NCBI GenBank assembly: GCA_032123675.1
Contig: JAQBEX010000181.1
Coordinates: 1 to 9,432, forward strand
Length of the DNA: 9,432 bases
Direction of reading: 5' to 3'
Origin: Prado023 sp032123675
GTDB lineage: Bacteria > Actinomycetota > Actinomycetes > S36-B12 > CAIYMF01
In this document: positions 1 through 6,181 of the stretch, piece after piece
Position numbering within the stretch: position 1 is the stretch's first letter
Layout: the number at the start of each line of letters is the position of its first letter
Notes under the pieces: model-generated
What the model was told of the DNA's origin: nothing
The model's database searches: none
The model's input: only the letters and a program-made list of their open reading frames with translations
Position numbers and translations under genes: made by a program

Positions 1-242
1 CTGAGTTCCCGCGCGTGGTTGCCAGCGCGGCTGAGCTGCGCGAGCCGCACCGGATCGCTCGCTACCTTGAGCGGCTCGCCACCGCCTACCACCGCTTCTA
101 CGACGTCTGCCGCGTGCTGCCGATGGGGGAAGAGCCCGTCAATGACCTGAACATCGCCCGGCTGTGGCTCTGCGCTGCGTCGAGGCAGGTCCTGGTCAAT
201 GGGCTGGACCTGCTTGGGGTGTCCGCACCGGAGCGGATGTAG
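1..242 (+). CDS. argS: Arginyl-tRNA synthetase, C-terminal end (5' truncated)
   Basis: This is the C-terminal 79 residues of a class I arginyl-tRNA synthetase, which attaches arginine to tRNA-Arg in the cytoplasm. The frame is open from base 3 at the window edge to TAG at 240-242, so only the 3' end of the gene is present. The visible part is the DALR anticodon-binding helical domain: it contains ELREPHRIARYLERLA, then YHRFYDVCRVLP, and closes with GLDLLGVSAPERM, an ending characteristic of ArgS proteins. The GTG at 15 lies inside the domain and is not the true start. In actinobacteria argS commonly precedes lysA, as here. The catalytic HIGH and KMSKS regions lie upstream, outside the window. 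Identification is firm; nothing can be said about the missing 5' portion. Confidence 0.95.
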   Translation, partial: EFPRVVASAAELREPHRIARYLERLATAYHRFYDVCRVLPMGEEPVNDLNIARLWLCAASRQVLVNGLDLLGVSAPERM

Positions 243-247
243 CGGGT

Positions 248-264
248 GCCCGAGCCGCGCGGGC
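248..264 (+). terminator. Weak GC-rich hairpin just after argS
   Basis: GCCCG at 248-252 can pair with CGGGC at 260-264 around a 7-base loop, six bases after the argS stop codon. No T-run follows. Actinobacterial terminators often lack one, so this may help end argS transcription, but a 5-bp stem is common by chance in DNA this GC-rich. The call rests on position only. Confidence 0.2.
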
Positions 265-271
265 GCAGTTC

Positions 272-614
272 GTGGCAGACGTTGAGGAGGCGCTTGCCCA
301 GAGCCCCCAACTCCTGAAGGGCCGCACGCCCTTCCTGGAGGAGATCGAGGGGCTGAGCCCGACCAGGCTGAACTCGCTCGGCCTCGCCGGCCGAGCCGGT
401 TCGTGCATGTCGGTACCTGAGCGTCTCGGCGACGTACTCCCAGATCGTGGCTGGCCTCGGGGGCGTGATCGCACCTGAGATCTGGTTGTTCCCGATCGGC
501 CTGGCCATCGTGGGGTCCGCTGAGATCGAGGGGATGCGACGTGGCTTCCGACGCCGGGACGTGGCGCACCCCGTGGGGGGCGCACCACCTGCCACCGGCG
601 ACCGGCGCCCGTAG
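272..614 (+). pseudogene. Possible decayed or frameshifted small gene between argS and lysA
   Basis: I do not recognise this. Two forward frames look coding in turn. From GTG 272 to about 403, one frame reads VADVEEALAQSPQLLKGRT and onward, with 38 of 44 codons ending in G or C. Its later part, to the stop at 476-478, loses that bias. A second frame, open from 372 to TAG 612-614, takes over: 42 of 49 codons between 429 and 575 end in G or C. It encodes a hydrophobic stretch, IVAGLGGVIAPEIWLFPIGL, followed by the basic tail RRGFRRRD, like a membrane helix with a cytoplasmic anchor. The second frame has no good start or ribosome binding site. One indel between about 372 and 478 would join them into a protein of roughly 110 residues. 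It could be a real frameshift, a sequencing error, or chance in GC-rich DNA. A reverse-strand frame is also open here (98-595) but resembles nothing known. Confidence 0.3.
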
Positions 615-617
615 TAT
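589..617 (+). promoter_or_regulatory. Predicted lysA promoter, probably giving a leaderless mRNA
   Basis: CTGCCA at 589-594 matches four of six bases of the -35 consensus TTGACA. After a 17-base spacer, TAGTAT at 612-617 fits the actinobacterial -10 pattern TANNNT. Only six bases separate this -10 from the lysA ATG at 624, so transcription should begin at or within a base or two of the ATG. No Shine-Dalgarno sequence precedes that ATG, which agrees with leaderless translation, known to be common in actinobacteria. The -10 contains the TAG stop codon of the upstream remnant frame. The placement is seen in the sequence; promoter activity is inferred. Confidence 0.55.
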
Positions 618-623
618 CACGCC

Positions 624-2051
624 ATGCGCGCACATCCCGCCGGACCCATGCACGGCGAATTCGCCACGTCCGTTGAAGTCCCCATGCTGCCCGATTCGGC
701 CGCGATGGCCCGGATCGACCCCCAGATCTGGCCGGCGACAGCCCGCCGCGACGCCCGCGGGGCGCTGATCGTCGGTGGGTTGTCCGTCAACGAGCTGGCA
801 GCCAAGCACGGTACCCCGGTGCTGGTCCTCGATGAGGCCGACTTCCGGGCTCGGGCGGCGGCCTTCCAGTCGGCCTACACCGACCGTTCCGTTCCGGGCT
901 CGGTGTCATTCGCGGGCAAGTCGTTCCTGAGCGCGACCACGGTGCGATGGCTGGCCGAGGAGGGTCTGGGGCTTGATGTCTGCACGGGCGGAGAGCTCGC
1001 CCTGTCCCTCAGGGCAGGGTTCCCCGCCGGGCGGATCAGCCTGCACGGGAACAACAAGTCCCAGACCGAGTTCGCCGCGGCGTTGTCCGCTGGGGTGGGG
1101 CGCTACGTCCTGGACTCCTTGGAGGAGATCGATCGACTGGCCGACCTCGCAGCGCAGGCCGGCGTCGTGGCCGACGTGCTCGTCCGGGTGACGACCGGCG
1201 TCGAGGCGCACACCCATGAGTTCATCGCCACTGCCCATGAGGACCAGAAGTTCGGGCTGTCCCTGACCTCCGGGGCCGCTCGTGAGGCGGTTCTGGCTAT
1301 CGGCGCGCGCCCGGAGTTGCGACTGCTCGGCGTCCACTCACACATCGGTTCCCAGATCTTCAACACGTCGGGGTTCGAGGTCGCCGCGCATCGTGTGGTC
1401 GGGTTCATCGCAGACCTGAGCGAGCAGGACGGTGTCGCGGTCGGCGAGCTCAACCTCGGTGGCGGCATGGGTATCGCCTACCTGCCCACCGATGATCCAG
1501 TCGCACCGGTCGGCATGGCCGAGGCACTGCGCGAGATCGTCGCGGGGGAGTGCGCTCGGCGCGGCATCGACGTGCCGGTTATCGCAGTGGAACCCGGCCG
1601 GGCCATCGTCGGGCCGAGCATGACCACCGTCTACGAGGTGGGCACGATCAAGCCCGTCGAGTACCGCACCGGCGCCTGGCGCACGTATGTGTCGGTCGAC
1701 GGTGGGATGAGCGACAACATCCGGACGGCCCTGTACGACGCCGACTACACCGTGGTCCTGGCGTCGCGTACCTCGTCCGCCCCGGCGATGCTCACCCGCG
1801 TTGTGGGCAAGCACTGCGAGTCCGGTGACATCGTGGTTCGGGACGCCTGGTTGCCCTCGGACCTGCAACGGGGAGACCTGCTCGCGGTGGCCTCGACGGG
1901 CGCCTACTGCCGGGCGATGGCGTCGAACTACAACATGGTGACCCGTCCGCCGGTGGTGTCCGTGCGTGCGGGCACGGATCGGGTCGTCCTGCGCAGGGAG
2001 ACCGAGGACGACCTGTTCGCACTCGACGCGGGGCTGTCCGCCCAAGACTGA
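624..2051 (+). CDS. lysA: Diaminopimelate decarboxylase
   Basis: LysA removes CO2 from meso-diaminopimelate to give L-lysine, the last step of lysine synthesis, using pyridoxal phosphate. The 475-residue product is a fold-type III (alanine racemase-like) enzyme. An N-terminal barrel carries the PLP lysine in FAGKSFL (K99), then HSHIGSQI (238-245), the phosphate-binding glycines in LNLGGGMGI (277-284) and EPGRAIVG (323-330). A C-terminal beta domain carries the active-site cysteine in GKHCESGDIV (C398) and the conserved GAYCRAMASNYN (427-437). The start at 624 is chosen because MRAHPAGPMHGEF matches the usual actinobacterial LysA N-terminus; ATGs at 648 and 684 would remove it. There is no ribosome binding site, consistent with the promoter just upstream. 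The enzyme must balance lysine against diaminopimelate needed for peptidoglycan. hom follows 120 bases later. All key residues are present. Confidence 0.97.
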   Translation: MRAHPAGPMHGEFATSVEVPMLPDSAAMARIDPQIWPATARRDARGALIVGGLSVNELAAKHGTPVLVLDEADFRARAAAFQSAYTDRSVPGSVSFAGKSFLSATTVRWLAEEGLGLDVCTGGELALSLRAGFPAGRISLHGNNKSQTEFAAALSAGVGRYVLDSLEEIDRLADLAAQAGVVADVLVRVTTGVEAHTHEFIATAHEDQKFGLSLTSGAAREAVLAIGARPELRLLGVHSHIGSQIFNTSGFEVAAHRVVGFIADLSEQDGVAVGELNLGGGMGIAYLPTDDPVAPVGMAEALREIVAGECARRGIDVPVIAVEPGRAIVGPSMTTVYEVGTIKPVEYRTGAWRTYVSVDGGMSDNIRTALYDADYTVVLASRTSSAPAMLTRVVGKHCESGDIVVRDAWLPSDLQRGDLLAVASTGAYCRAMASNYNMVTRPPVVSVRAGTDRVVLRRETEDDLFALDAGLSAQD

Positions 2052-2120
2052 TTCCGCCGGACTGATCCGACCTGTCGGCGCACCGGGGGTCGCTGCCCTC
2101 GTGAGAGAATCGGCGGCGTC

Positions 2121-2142
2121 CCGCTGCGCAATCCTGCGGCGG
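2121..2142 (+). other. Hairpin in the lysA-hom gap
   Basis: CCGCTGCG at 2121-2128 pairs with TGCGGCGG at 2135-2142 (six Watson-Crick pairs and two G-T pairs) around a 6-base loop. It lies between lysA and hom, 17 bases before the hom ribosome binding site. No T-run follows, so a classical terminator is unlikely. It could affect read-through, mRNA processing or hom translation. There is no leader peptide rich in Thr or Ile codons nearby, so a thr-type attenuator is not supported. Confidence 0.3.
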
Positions 2143-2158
2143 GCGCGTCCCGAACCGC

Positions 2159-2164
2159 AAGGAG
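2159..2164 (+). promoter_or_regulatory. hom ribosome binding site
   Basis: AAGGAG lies seven bases before the ATG at 2172, a near-ideal Shine-Dalgarno sequence and spacing. It fixes the hom start and contrasts with lysA, which has none. Confidence 0.8.
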
Positions 2165-2171
2165 TCCCGTC

Positions 2172-3476
2172 ATGGCACCGCCGCCCGAGAATCTGTCCGT
2201 CGTCGTATTGGGCGGCGGCACGGTGGGTGCCCAGGTCGTCCGACTGCTCGAGCAGCAGGCAGACGACCTCGAGTCCCGGGTGGGCGCCCGACTGGTCGTG
2301 ACCGGCGTGGGGGTGCGCGACACGTCTCGTGAGCGCCCTGGCATCCGCCCCGAGCTGCTCACGTCGGATCTTCCGGCGCTGCTCGACACGGAGCCGGACC
2401 TCGTGGTTGAGCTGATGGGCGGCATCGAGCCCGCACGGGAGCTGATCCTGCAGGCGCTCGAGGGCGGGGCCGCAGTGGTCACCGCGAACAAGGCCCTGCT
2501 CGCCACGCACGGGGCGGTCCTGCATGCAGCCGCAGAGGAGGCCGGGGTCGACCTGTCCTATGAGGCCGCGGTGGCCGGCGCGATCCCGCTGCTGCGGCCC
2601 CTGCGCGAGTCGCTGGCCGGCGACCGGATCCGGCGCGTGCTCGGGATCGTCAACGGCACCACCAACTTCATCCTGACCAAGATGGCCGCCACTGGCGAGT
2701 CCTTCGCCGACGCCCTGGCGCAGGCACAGTCCCTGGGTTACGCCGAGGCTGATCCCACCGCGGACGTTGGTGGGCTTGATGCTGCGGCCAAGGTGGCGAT
2801 CCTCGCCTCGCTCGCCTTCCACACCCGCGTCACGCTCGATGACGTGGACGTCGAGGGAATCACGGCGGTCACCGCCGGGGATGTCGCAGCCGCAGAGGAG
2901 ATGGGCTACGAGATCAAGCTGCTCGCGATCGCCGAGCTGATCGAGTCCGGCGGGAGCCCAGGCGTGAGCGTGCGGGTCCATCCGACGCTGGTGCCGCGCT
3001 CGCACCCGCTGGCCGGGGTCCGTGACGCCTTCAACGCTGTCTTCATCGAGGCCGACGCTGCGGGGCAGGTGATGTTCTACGGGCGTGGGGCCGGCGGGGA
3101 GCCGACCGCCAGCGCAGTCCTGGGTGACATCGTGACCGCCGCTCGCAACCGCGTCGCCGGGTCGACGGGCCCGCGCGACTCGTCGTATGCGGCGCTGCCG
3201 GTGCTGCCGCTGGGAGCGGCGACCACCGCCTACCTGGTGCACCTGCGTGTCGTCGACCAGCCGGGGGTCCTGGCCACCGTCGCGGGTACGTTCGCCGAGC
3301 ACGGTGCCAGCATCCGCAGCCTGACCCAGAAGGGCGAGGGCGACCAGGCTGAGCTGCTCATCCTGACGCATCTGGGGCGCGAGGCCGACCTGGCCGCCAC
3401 CGTCGCCCAGCTCAGGGCGTGTGACGAGGTCACCGAGGTGGTCGGCTACATGCGGGTCATCGGCGGTGCGCAATGA
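2172..3476 (+). CDS. hom: Homoserine dehydrogenase with ACT domain
   Basis: Hom reduces aspartate 4-semialdehyde to homoserine with NAD(P)H, committing carbon to threonine and methionine. The 434-residue product has three parts. The Rossmann domain opens with the dinucleotide motif LGGGTVGA (13-20). The catalytic domain includes TANKALL (K107), NGTTNFIL (161-168) and GYAEADPTADVGGLDAAAK (189-207), in which D203 and K207 correspond to the conserved catalytic Asp/Lys pair. The C-terminal ACT domain (about 353-431) begins AYLVHLRVVDQPGVLATVAG. This is the usual length for the ACT-bearing monofunctional type; there is no fused aspartokinase. ACT domains bind amino acids, so feedback inhibition by threonine is likely but inferred. 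The start is set by the AAGGAG site. The stop overlaps the thrC start as ATGA, implying coupled translation. Confidence 0.97.
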   Translation: MAPPPENLSVVVLGGGTVGAQVVRLLEQQADDLESRVGARLVVTGVGVRDTSRERPGIRPELLTSDLPALLDTEPDLVVELMGGIEPARELILQALEGGAAVVTANKALLATHGAVLHAAAEEAGVDLSYEAAVAGAIPLLRPLRESLAGDRIRRVLGIVNGTTNFILTKMAATGESFADALAQAQSLGYAEADPTADVGGLDAAAKVAILASLAFHTRVTLDDVDVEGITAVTAGDVAAAEEMGYEIKLLAIAELIESGGSPGVSVRVHPTLVPRSHPLAGVRDAFNAVFIEADAAGQVMFYGRGAGGEPTASAVLGDIVTAARNRVAGSTGPRDSSYAALPVLPLGAATTAYLVHLRVVDQPGVLATVAGTFAEHGASIRSLTQKGEGDQAELLILTHLGREADLAATVAQLRACDEVTEVVGYMRVIGGAQ

Positions 3477-4570
3477 GCGCGGCCGGCGGATCCAGCGTGG
3501 ACGGGTCCGGGGCACGGCCGTGGCGGGGTGTGATCACTGAGTACCGCGACCGGATGGCCCTGCCGGCAGAGGCTCCCATCATCACGCTGTGTGAGGGTGG
3601 GACCCCGCTCGTGGAGTCGAGCTGGTTGTCCGAGCTGACTGGGTGCCGGGTCCTGCTCAAGTTCGACGGGGCCAATCCGACCGGTTCGTTCAAGGACCGC
3701 GGGATGACCATGGCGATCTCGATGGCAGCCCACGAGGGCGCCCGTGTCGTGATCTGCGCCTCCACCGGCAACACGTCGGCATCGGCTGCTGCGTACGCAG
3801 CGAAGGCCGGGATGACCCCGGCCGTGCTCGTGCCCGCGGGGAAGATCGCCATGGGAAAGCTCGCCCAGGCGGTGGCCCACGGCGCCCAGCTGCTCCAGGT
3901 CGAGGGCAACTTCGACGACTGCCTGCGCGTGGCCCGCGAACTCTCCGATGCCTACCCGGTCGCACTCGTGAACTCCGTGAACCCCGCCCGGATCGAGGGC
4001 CAGCGCAGTGCGGCCTTCGAGATCGTCGACACCGTTGGTGATGCACCGGACATCCATGTCCTCCCGGTGGGCAATGCCGGCAACATCACGGCCTACTGGA
4101 AGGGCTACGTGGAGTACGCGGGGGCGGGCATTGCGTCCCACCGGCCACGGATGTGGGGTTTCCAGGCTGAGGGGGCGGCGCCCATCGTGCGAGGGGAGCC
4201 GGTGCTGCACCCGGAGACGCTCGCGACGGCCATCCGCATCGGGAACCCCGCGTCGTGGGAGTTCGCGGTCGCGGCACGTGATGAGTCCGGTGGGATCATC
4301 GACATGGTCTCTGACGCGCAGATCCTCGAGGCCCACCTGGCGCTGGCTGCCCGTGAGGGTCTGTACTGCGAGCCTGCGTCCGCTGCATCGGTGGCTGGGC
4401 TCGTGGCAGCGGTGGCTGCTGGGCGGGTTGATCCGGGCCAGACGATCGTCTGCACCCTGACGGGTCATGGCCTCAAGGACACGCAGTGGGCTCTGGCCCA
4501 GGCCGCAGAGCCCACGGTCATCCCGGTCGAGGTGGCGGCCGCGGCCGCGGCCCTGGGCCTGGCGGACTGA
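3473..4570 (+). CDS. thrC: Threonine synthase
   Basis: ThrC converts O-phospho-L-homoserine and water to threonine and phosphate, the last step of threonine synthesis, using pyridoxal phosphate. The 365-residue product is a fold-type II enzyme of the short bacterial class that starts close to the catalytic core. The PLP lysine is K74 in NPTGSFKDRGM. STGNTSAS (97-104) is the substrate/cofactor loop, VGNAGNITAY (199-208) the glycine-rich phosphate-binding loop, and TLTGHGLKD (328-336) the conserved C-terminal motif. The ATG at 3473 overlaps the hom stop (ATGA) and has no strong ribosome binding site of its own, so translation is probably coupled to hom. The C-terminal tail has six consecutive alanines from a GCGGCC repeat and is probably variable. 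The TGA shares a base with the thrB start (TGATG), so hom, thrC and thrB form one tight unit. Confidence 0.97.
   Translation: MSAAGGSSVDGSGARPWRGVITEYRDRMALPAEAPIITLCEGGTPLVESSWLSELTGCRVLLKFDGANPTGSFKDRGMTMAISMAAHEGARVVICASTGNTSASAAAYAAKAGMTPAVLVPAGKIAMGKLAQAVAHGAQLLQVEGNFDDCLRVARELSDAYPVALVNSVNPARIEGQRSAAFEIVDTVGDAPDIHVLPVGNAGNITAYWKGYVEYAGAGIASHRPRMWGFQAEGAAPIVRGEPVLHPETLATAIRIGNPASWEFAVAARDESGGIIDMVSDAQILEAHLALAAREGLYCEPASAASVAGLVAAVAAGRVDPGQTIVCTLTGHGLKDTQWALAQAAEPTVIPVEVAAAAAALGLAD
4535..4552 (+). repeat. (GCGGCC)3 microsatellite in the thrC 3' end
   Basis: Three perfect tandem copies of GCGGCC encode six alanines (residues 355-360) near the ThrC C-terminus. The copies create two overlapping GCGGCCGC octamers. 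Because the unit is six bases long, slippage would change the number of alanines without breaking the frame. Confidence 0.85.
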
Positions 4571-5556
4571 TGCCCGCCGACGTGCCGGCAGACCCTGGGC
4601 CCGGATCGACGGCGGGGCCCACCGTGGCTGTGGAGGTCCCGGCGACGAGCGCCAACCTGGGCCCCGGATTCGACTGCCTCGGCCTCGCGCTTGACCTCGT
4701 CGACCGGATCGAGGCCCGGTTCGTCGCGGGCGACGCGGTCAGCGTCGACGTGGTGGGTGTCGGCGCCGGCACGCTGCCCACCGATGCGACGAACCTCGTC
4801 GCGAAGGTGGTCCGCGCCGGGTTGGCGACCTTCGATGCCACCGGCGACCTCGCCCGACGCGGGCTCGCCCTGCGCTGCACCAACGCGGTGCCCCAGAGTC
4901 GGGGACTGGGCTCATCGGCGGCTGCGATTGTCGGTGGGCTGGCGGTCGCCGCCCACCTGGCTGGTGTGGCCGGGTCGGTGACCGACGCCGAGATGGTGGC
5001 TCTGGCAACCCGACTCGAGGGACATCCGGACAACGTGGCCCCAGGTGTGCTGGGCGGCGCGACGATCGCGTGGATGCAGGCCGGGGGCGAGGTGGGGCCC
5101 GTGGGTCGCGCGACCCGTTACGCCGTGCACGCCGGCATCTCGCCGGTCCTCGTGATCCCCACGAACGAGGCGTCGACCGTCACTGCCCGCGGGGCGCTGC
5201 CGGGCACGGTGCCGCACGCAGATGCGGTGTTCAACGCCGGTCGTGCGGCCCTGCTGGTGCATGCCCTGTCCGAGGATCCGACGCTGCTCCTGGATGCCAC
5301 GGACGATCGACTCCACCAGCAGCAGCGACGCGACGTGTACCCGGCGAGCCTCGCGCTGGTCGAACTGCTGCGCTCCGAGGGGATCCCCGCCGCGATCTCC
5401 GGCGCGGGTCCTTCGGTGATCGCCTTCGCGACCGACGGCGCCGGCCCCGCGCTGGCCGCGCGAATCATCGACCGGGTGGGCGAAGGGGCTCGAGTGCTGG
5501 CGCTGGCGGTCTCCGACACGGGCGTCCGCACGCTCGACAGCGGCCGGTTGGCCTGA
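4570..5556 (+). CDS. thrB: Homoserine kinase
   Basis: ThrB phosphorylates L-homoserine with ATP to give O-phosphohomoserine, the ThrC substrate. The 328-residue product is a GHMP-family kinase of normal length. Visible motifs are the N-terminal VPATSANLGPGFDCLGLAL (23-41), the ATP phosphate loop PQSRGLGSSAA (108-118), EGHPDNVAPGVLGG (150-163) and the C-terminal glycine loop AISGAGPSVIAF (275-286). The chosen start is ATG 4570, which shares one base with the thrC stop (TGATG). The frame is open upstream to 4486, but that stretch lies inside thrC and reads as low-complexity Gly/Arg/Pro. A GTG at 4624 would also keep the conserved core, so the first 18 residues are less certain. It is translationally coupled to thrC. 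The next gene starts nine bases after its stop. Confidence 0.96.
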   Translation: MPADVPADPGPGSTAGPTVAVEVPATSANLGPGFDCLGLALDLVDRIEARFVAGDAVSVDVVGVGAGTLPTDATNLVAKVVRAGLATFDATGDLARRGLALRCTNAVPQSRGLGSSAAAIVGGLAVAAHLAGVAGSVTDAEMVALATRLEGHPDNVAPGVLGGATIAWMQAGGEVGPVGRATRYAVHAGISPVLVIPTNEASTVTARGALPGTVPHADAVFNAGRAALLVHALSEDPTLLLDATDDRLHQQQRRDVYPASLALVELLRSEGIPAAISGAGPSVIAFATDGAGPALAARIIDRVGEGARVLALAVSDTGVRTLDSGRLA

Positions 5557-5565
5557 GGCTGCCTC

Positions 5566-5931
5566 GTGTCGACTCCCCGTGACGTACTGGGCCTCTCGGC
5601 CCTCTTCGCGGCCAGCGGCGCGGTGCATCTGGCCAAGCCCAGTGTCTATCGGCCCCTCATGCCGGCCTGGGTTCCCCGCCATGACGAGGTCATCCTCGCC
5701 AGCGGCGTCGCCGAGCTCGTGCTGGCTGCGGGCCTGCTGCACCCTCGGACGCGACCGGCTGCCGGCTGGTCGAGCGCCGCGCTGCTCCTGGCGGTGTTCC
5801 CCGGGAACCTCAAGATGGCCGTTGACGCGAGTCGCAGCGACAACACGGCGATGAAGGTTGCCGCATTCGGACGGCTGCCCCTGCAGGTGCCCCTGATCCG
5901 CGTGGCCCTGCGGGCGGCGGTCAACGGCTGA
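5566..5931 (+). CDS. DoxX-like small integral membrane protein
   Basis: The product is 121 residues with about four hydrophobic helices (roughly 5-24, 42-60, 66-84 and 99-117). The pattern fits the DoxX/DoxX-like family: an N-terminal helix ending in GAVHLAKPSVY, a short loop with MPAWVPRHDEVI, then SGVAELVLAAGLL and a third helix running into FPGNLKMAVDASRS. Family members are membrane proteins of mostly unknown role, some linked to quinone or thiol redox chemistry; no specific function can be given here. The GTG at 5566 lies nine bases after the thrB stop. TGAGG at the thrB stop may act as a weak ribosome binding site, so it is probably the last gene of the hom-thrC-thrB transcript. Nothing in the protein suggests a role in threonine synthesis. 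Family assignment is fairly confident. Confidence 0.8.
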   Translation: MSTPRDVLGLSALFAASGAVHLAKPSVYRPLMPAWVPRHDEVILASGVAELVLAAGLLHPRTRPAAGWSSAALLLAVFPGNLKMAVDASRSDNTAMKVAAFGRLPLQVPLIRVALRAAVNG

Positions 5932-5982
5932 CGATTCATCGTGATTGCCCACCATCGTGTTCGCGGCACGCTCGTGGACCTG

Positions 5983-6012
5983 TTCACGTCAGTCGTCACG
6001 AGGTGCTACCGT
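5983..6012 (+). promoter_or_regulatory. Predicted rho promoter (extended -10)
   Basis: TTCACG at 5983-5988 and TACCGT at 6007-6012 are separated by 18 bases. The -10 fits TANNNT and is preceded by TGC, the extended -10 motif. Transcription would start near 6019, leaving a leader of about 160 bases before the rho GTG. Only the motif match and the position upstream of a monocistronic-looking rho support this. Confidence 0.45.
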
Positions 6013-6018
6013 GTAGAT

Positions 6019-6181
6019 CGGATCAGCGCGGTGCCACGACGTGGGGTGGCCGACCGGCACTGAGTTGCACAACACTCCCGACGCCAGAACGTTTCTCCTA
6101 GCCGTCGCGATCCACCTCCACGGATAGCCGCTGCCCGCACTATAGATGTGCGCTGGGCTTCACCTCACCCATAGGAATCAC
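6019..6181 (+). promoter_or_regulatory. Long rho 5' leader with potential secondary structure
   Basis: If the promoter call is right, the rho mRNA has a leader of about 160 bases. GTGCC at 6031-6035 can pair with GGCAC at 6056-6060, enclosing two smaller possible hairpins (CCAC/GTGG at 6034-6044, which competes with the outer stem, and GGT/ACC at 6045-6055). ATCC at 6110-6113 can pair with GGAT at 6122-6125, leaving a loop that contains CCTCC, complementary to Shine-Dalgarno sequences. rho is autoregulated through its leader in Escherichia coli, so a regulatory leader here is plausible but inferred. The rho ribosome binding site is AGGA at 6173-6176, five bases before the GTG. Confidence 0.35.

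Noticed and set aside
98..595. A 165-codon minus-strand open frame across the argS end and the argS-lysA gap
   Set aside because: It overlaps certain argS sequence, has no recognisable motif, and its third-position bias does not hold along its length.
2104..2109. GAGAAT as a -10 box for hom
   Set aside because: It does not fit TANNNT and has no -35 match 16-19 bases upstream; too weak to list as a promoter.
1338..3515. A 725-codon open frame on the minus strand across lysA and hom
   Set aside because: It lies opposite two certain genes, spans their gap, has an Arg/His/Gly/Asp-rich composition with no motif, and is a normal product of high G/C at third positions.
4486..4569. A 28-codon N-terminal extension of thrB
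   Set aside because: It lies wholly inside thrC and encodes a Gly/Arg/Pro low-complexity run. ATG 4570 at the TGATG junction is the better start.
5931..5942. ACGAT/ATCGT inverted repeat at the end of the DoxX-like gene as a terminator
   Set aside because: The two arms are only two bases apart, so a full stem cannot form, and there is no T-run.
6146..6181. An upstream ATG start for rho
   Set aside because: GTG 6182 has AGGA five bases before it and gives the usual VTDT N-terminus; the extra 12 residues have no Rho resemblance.
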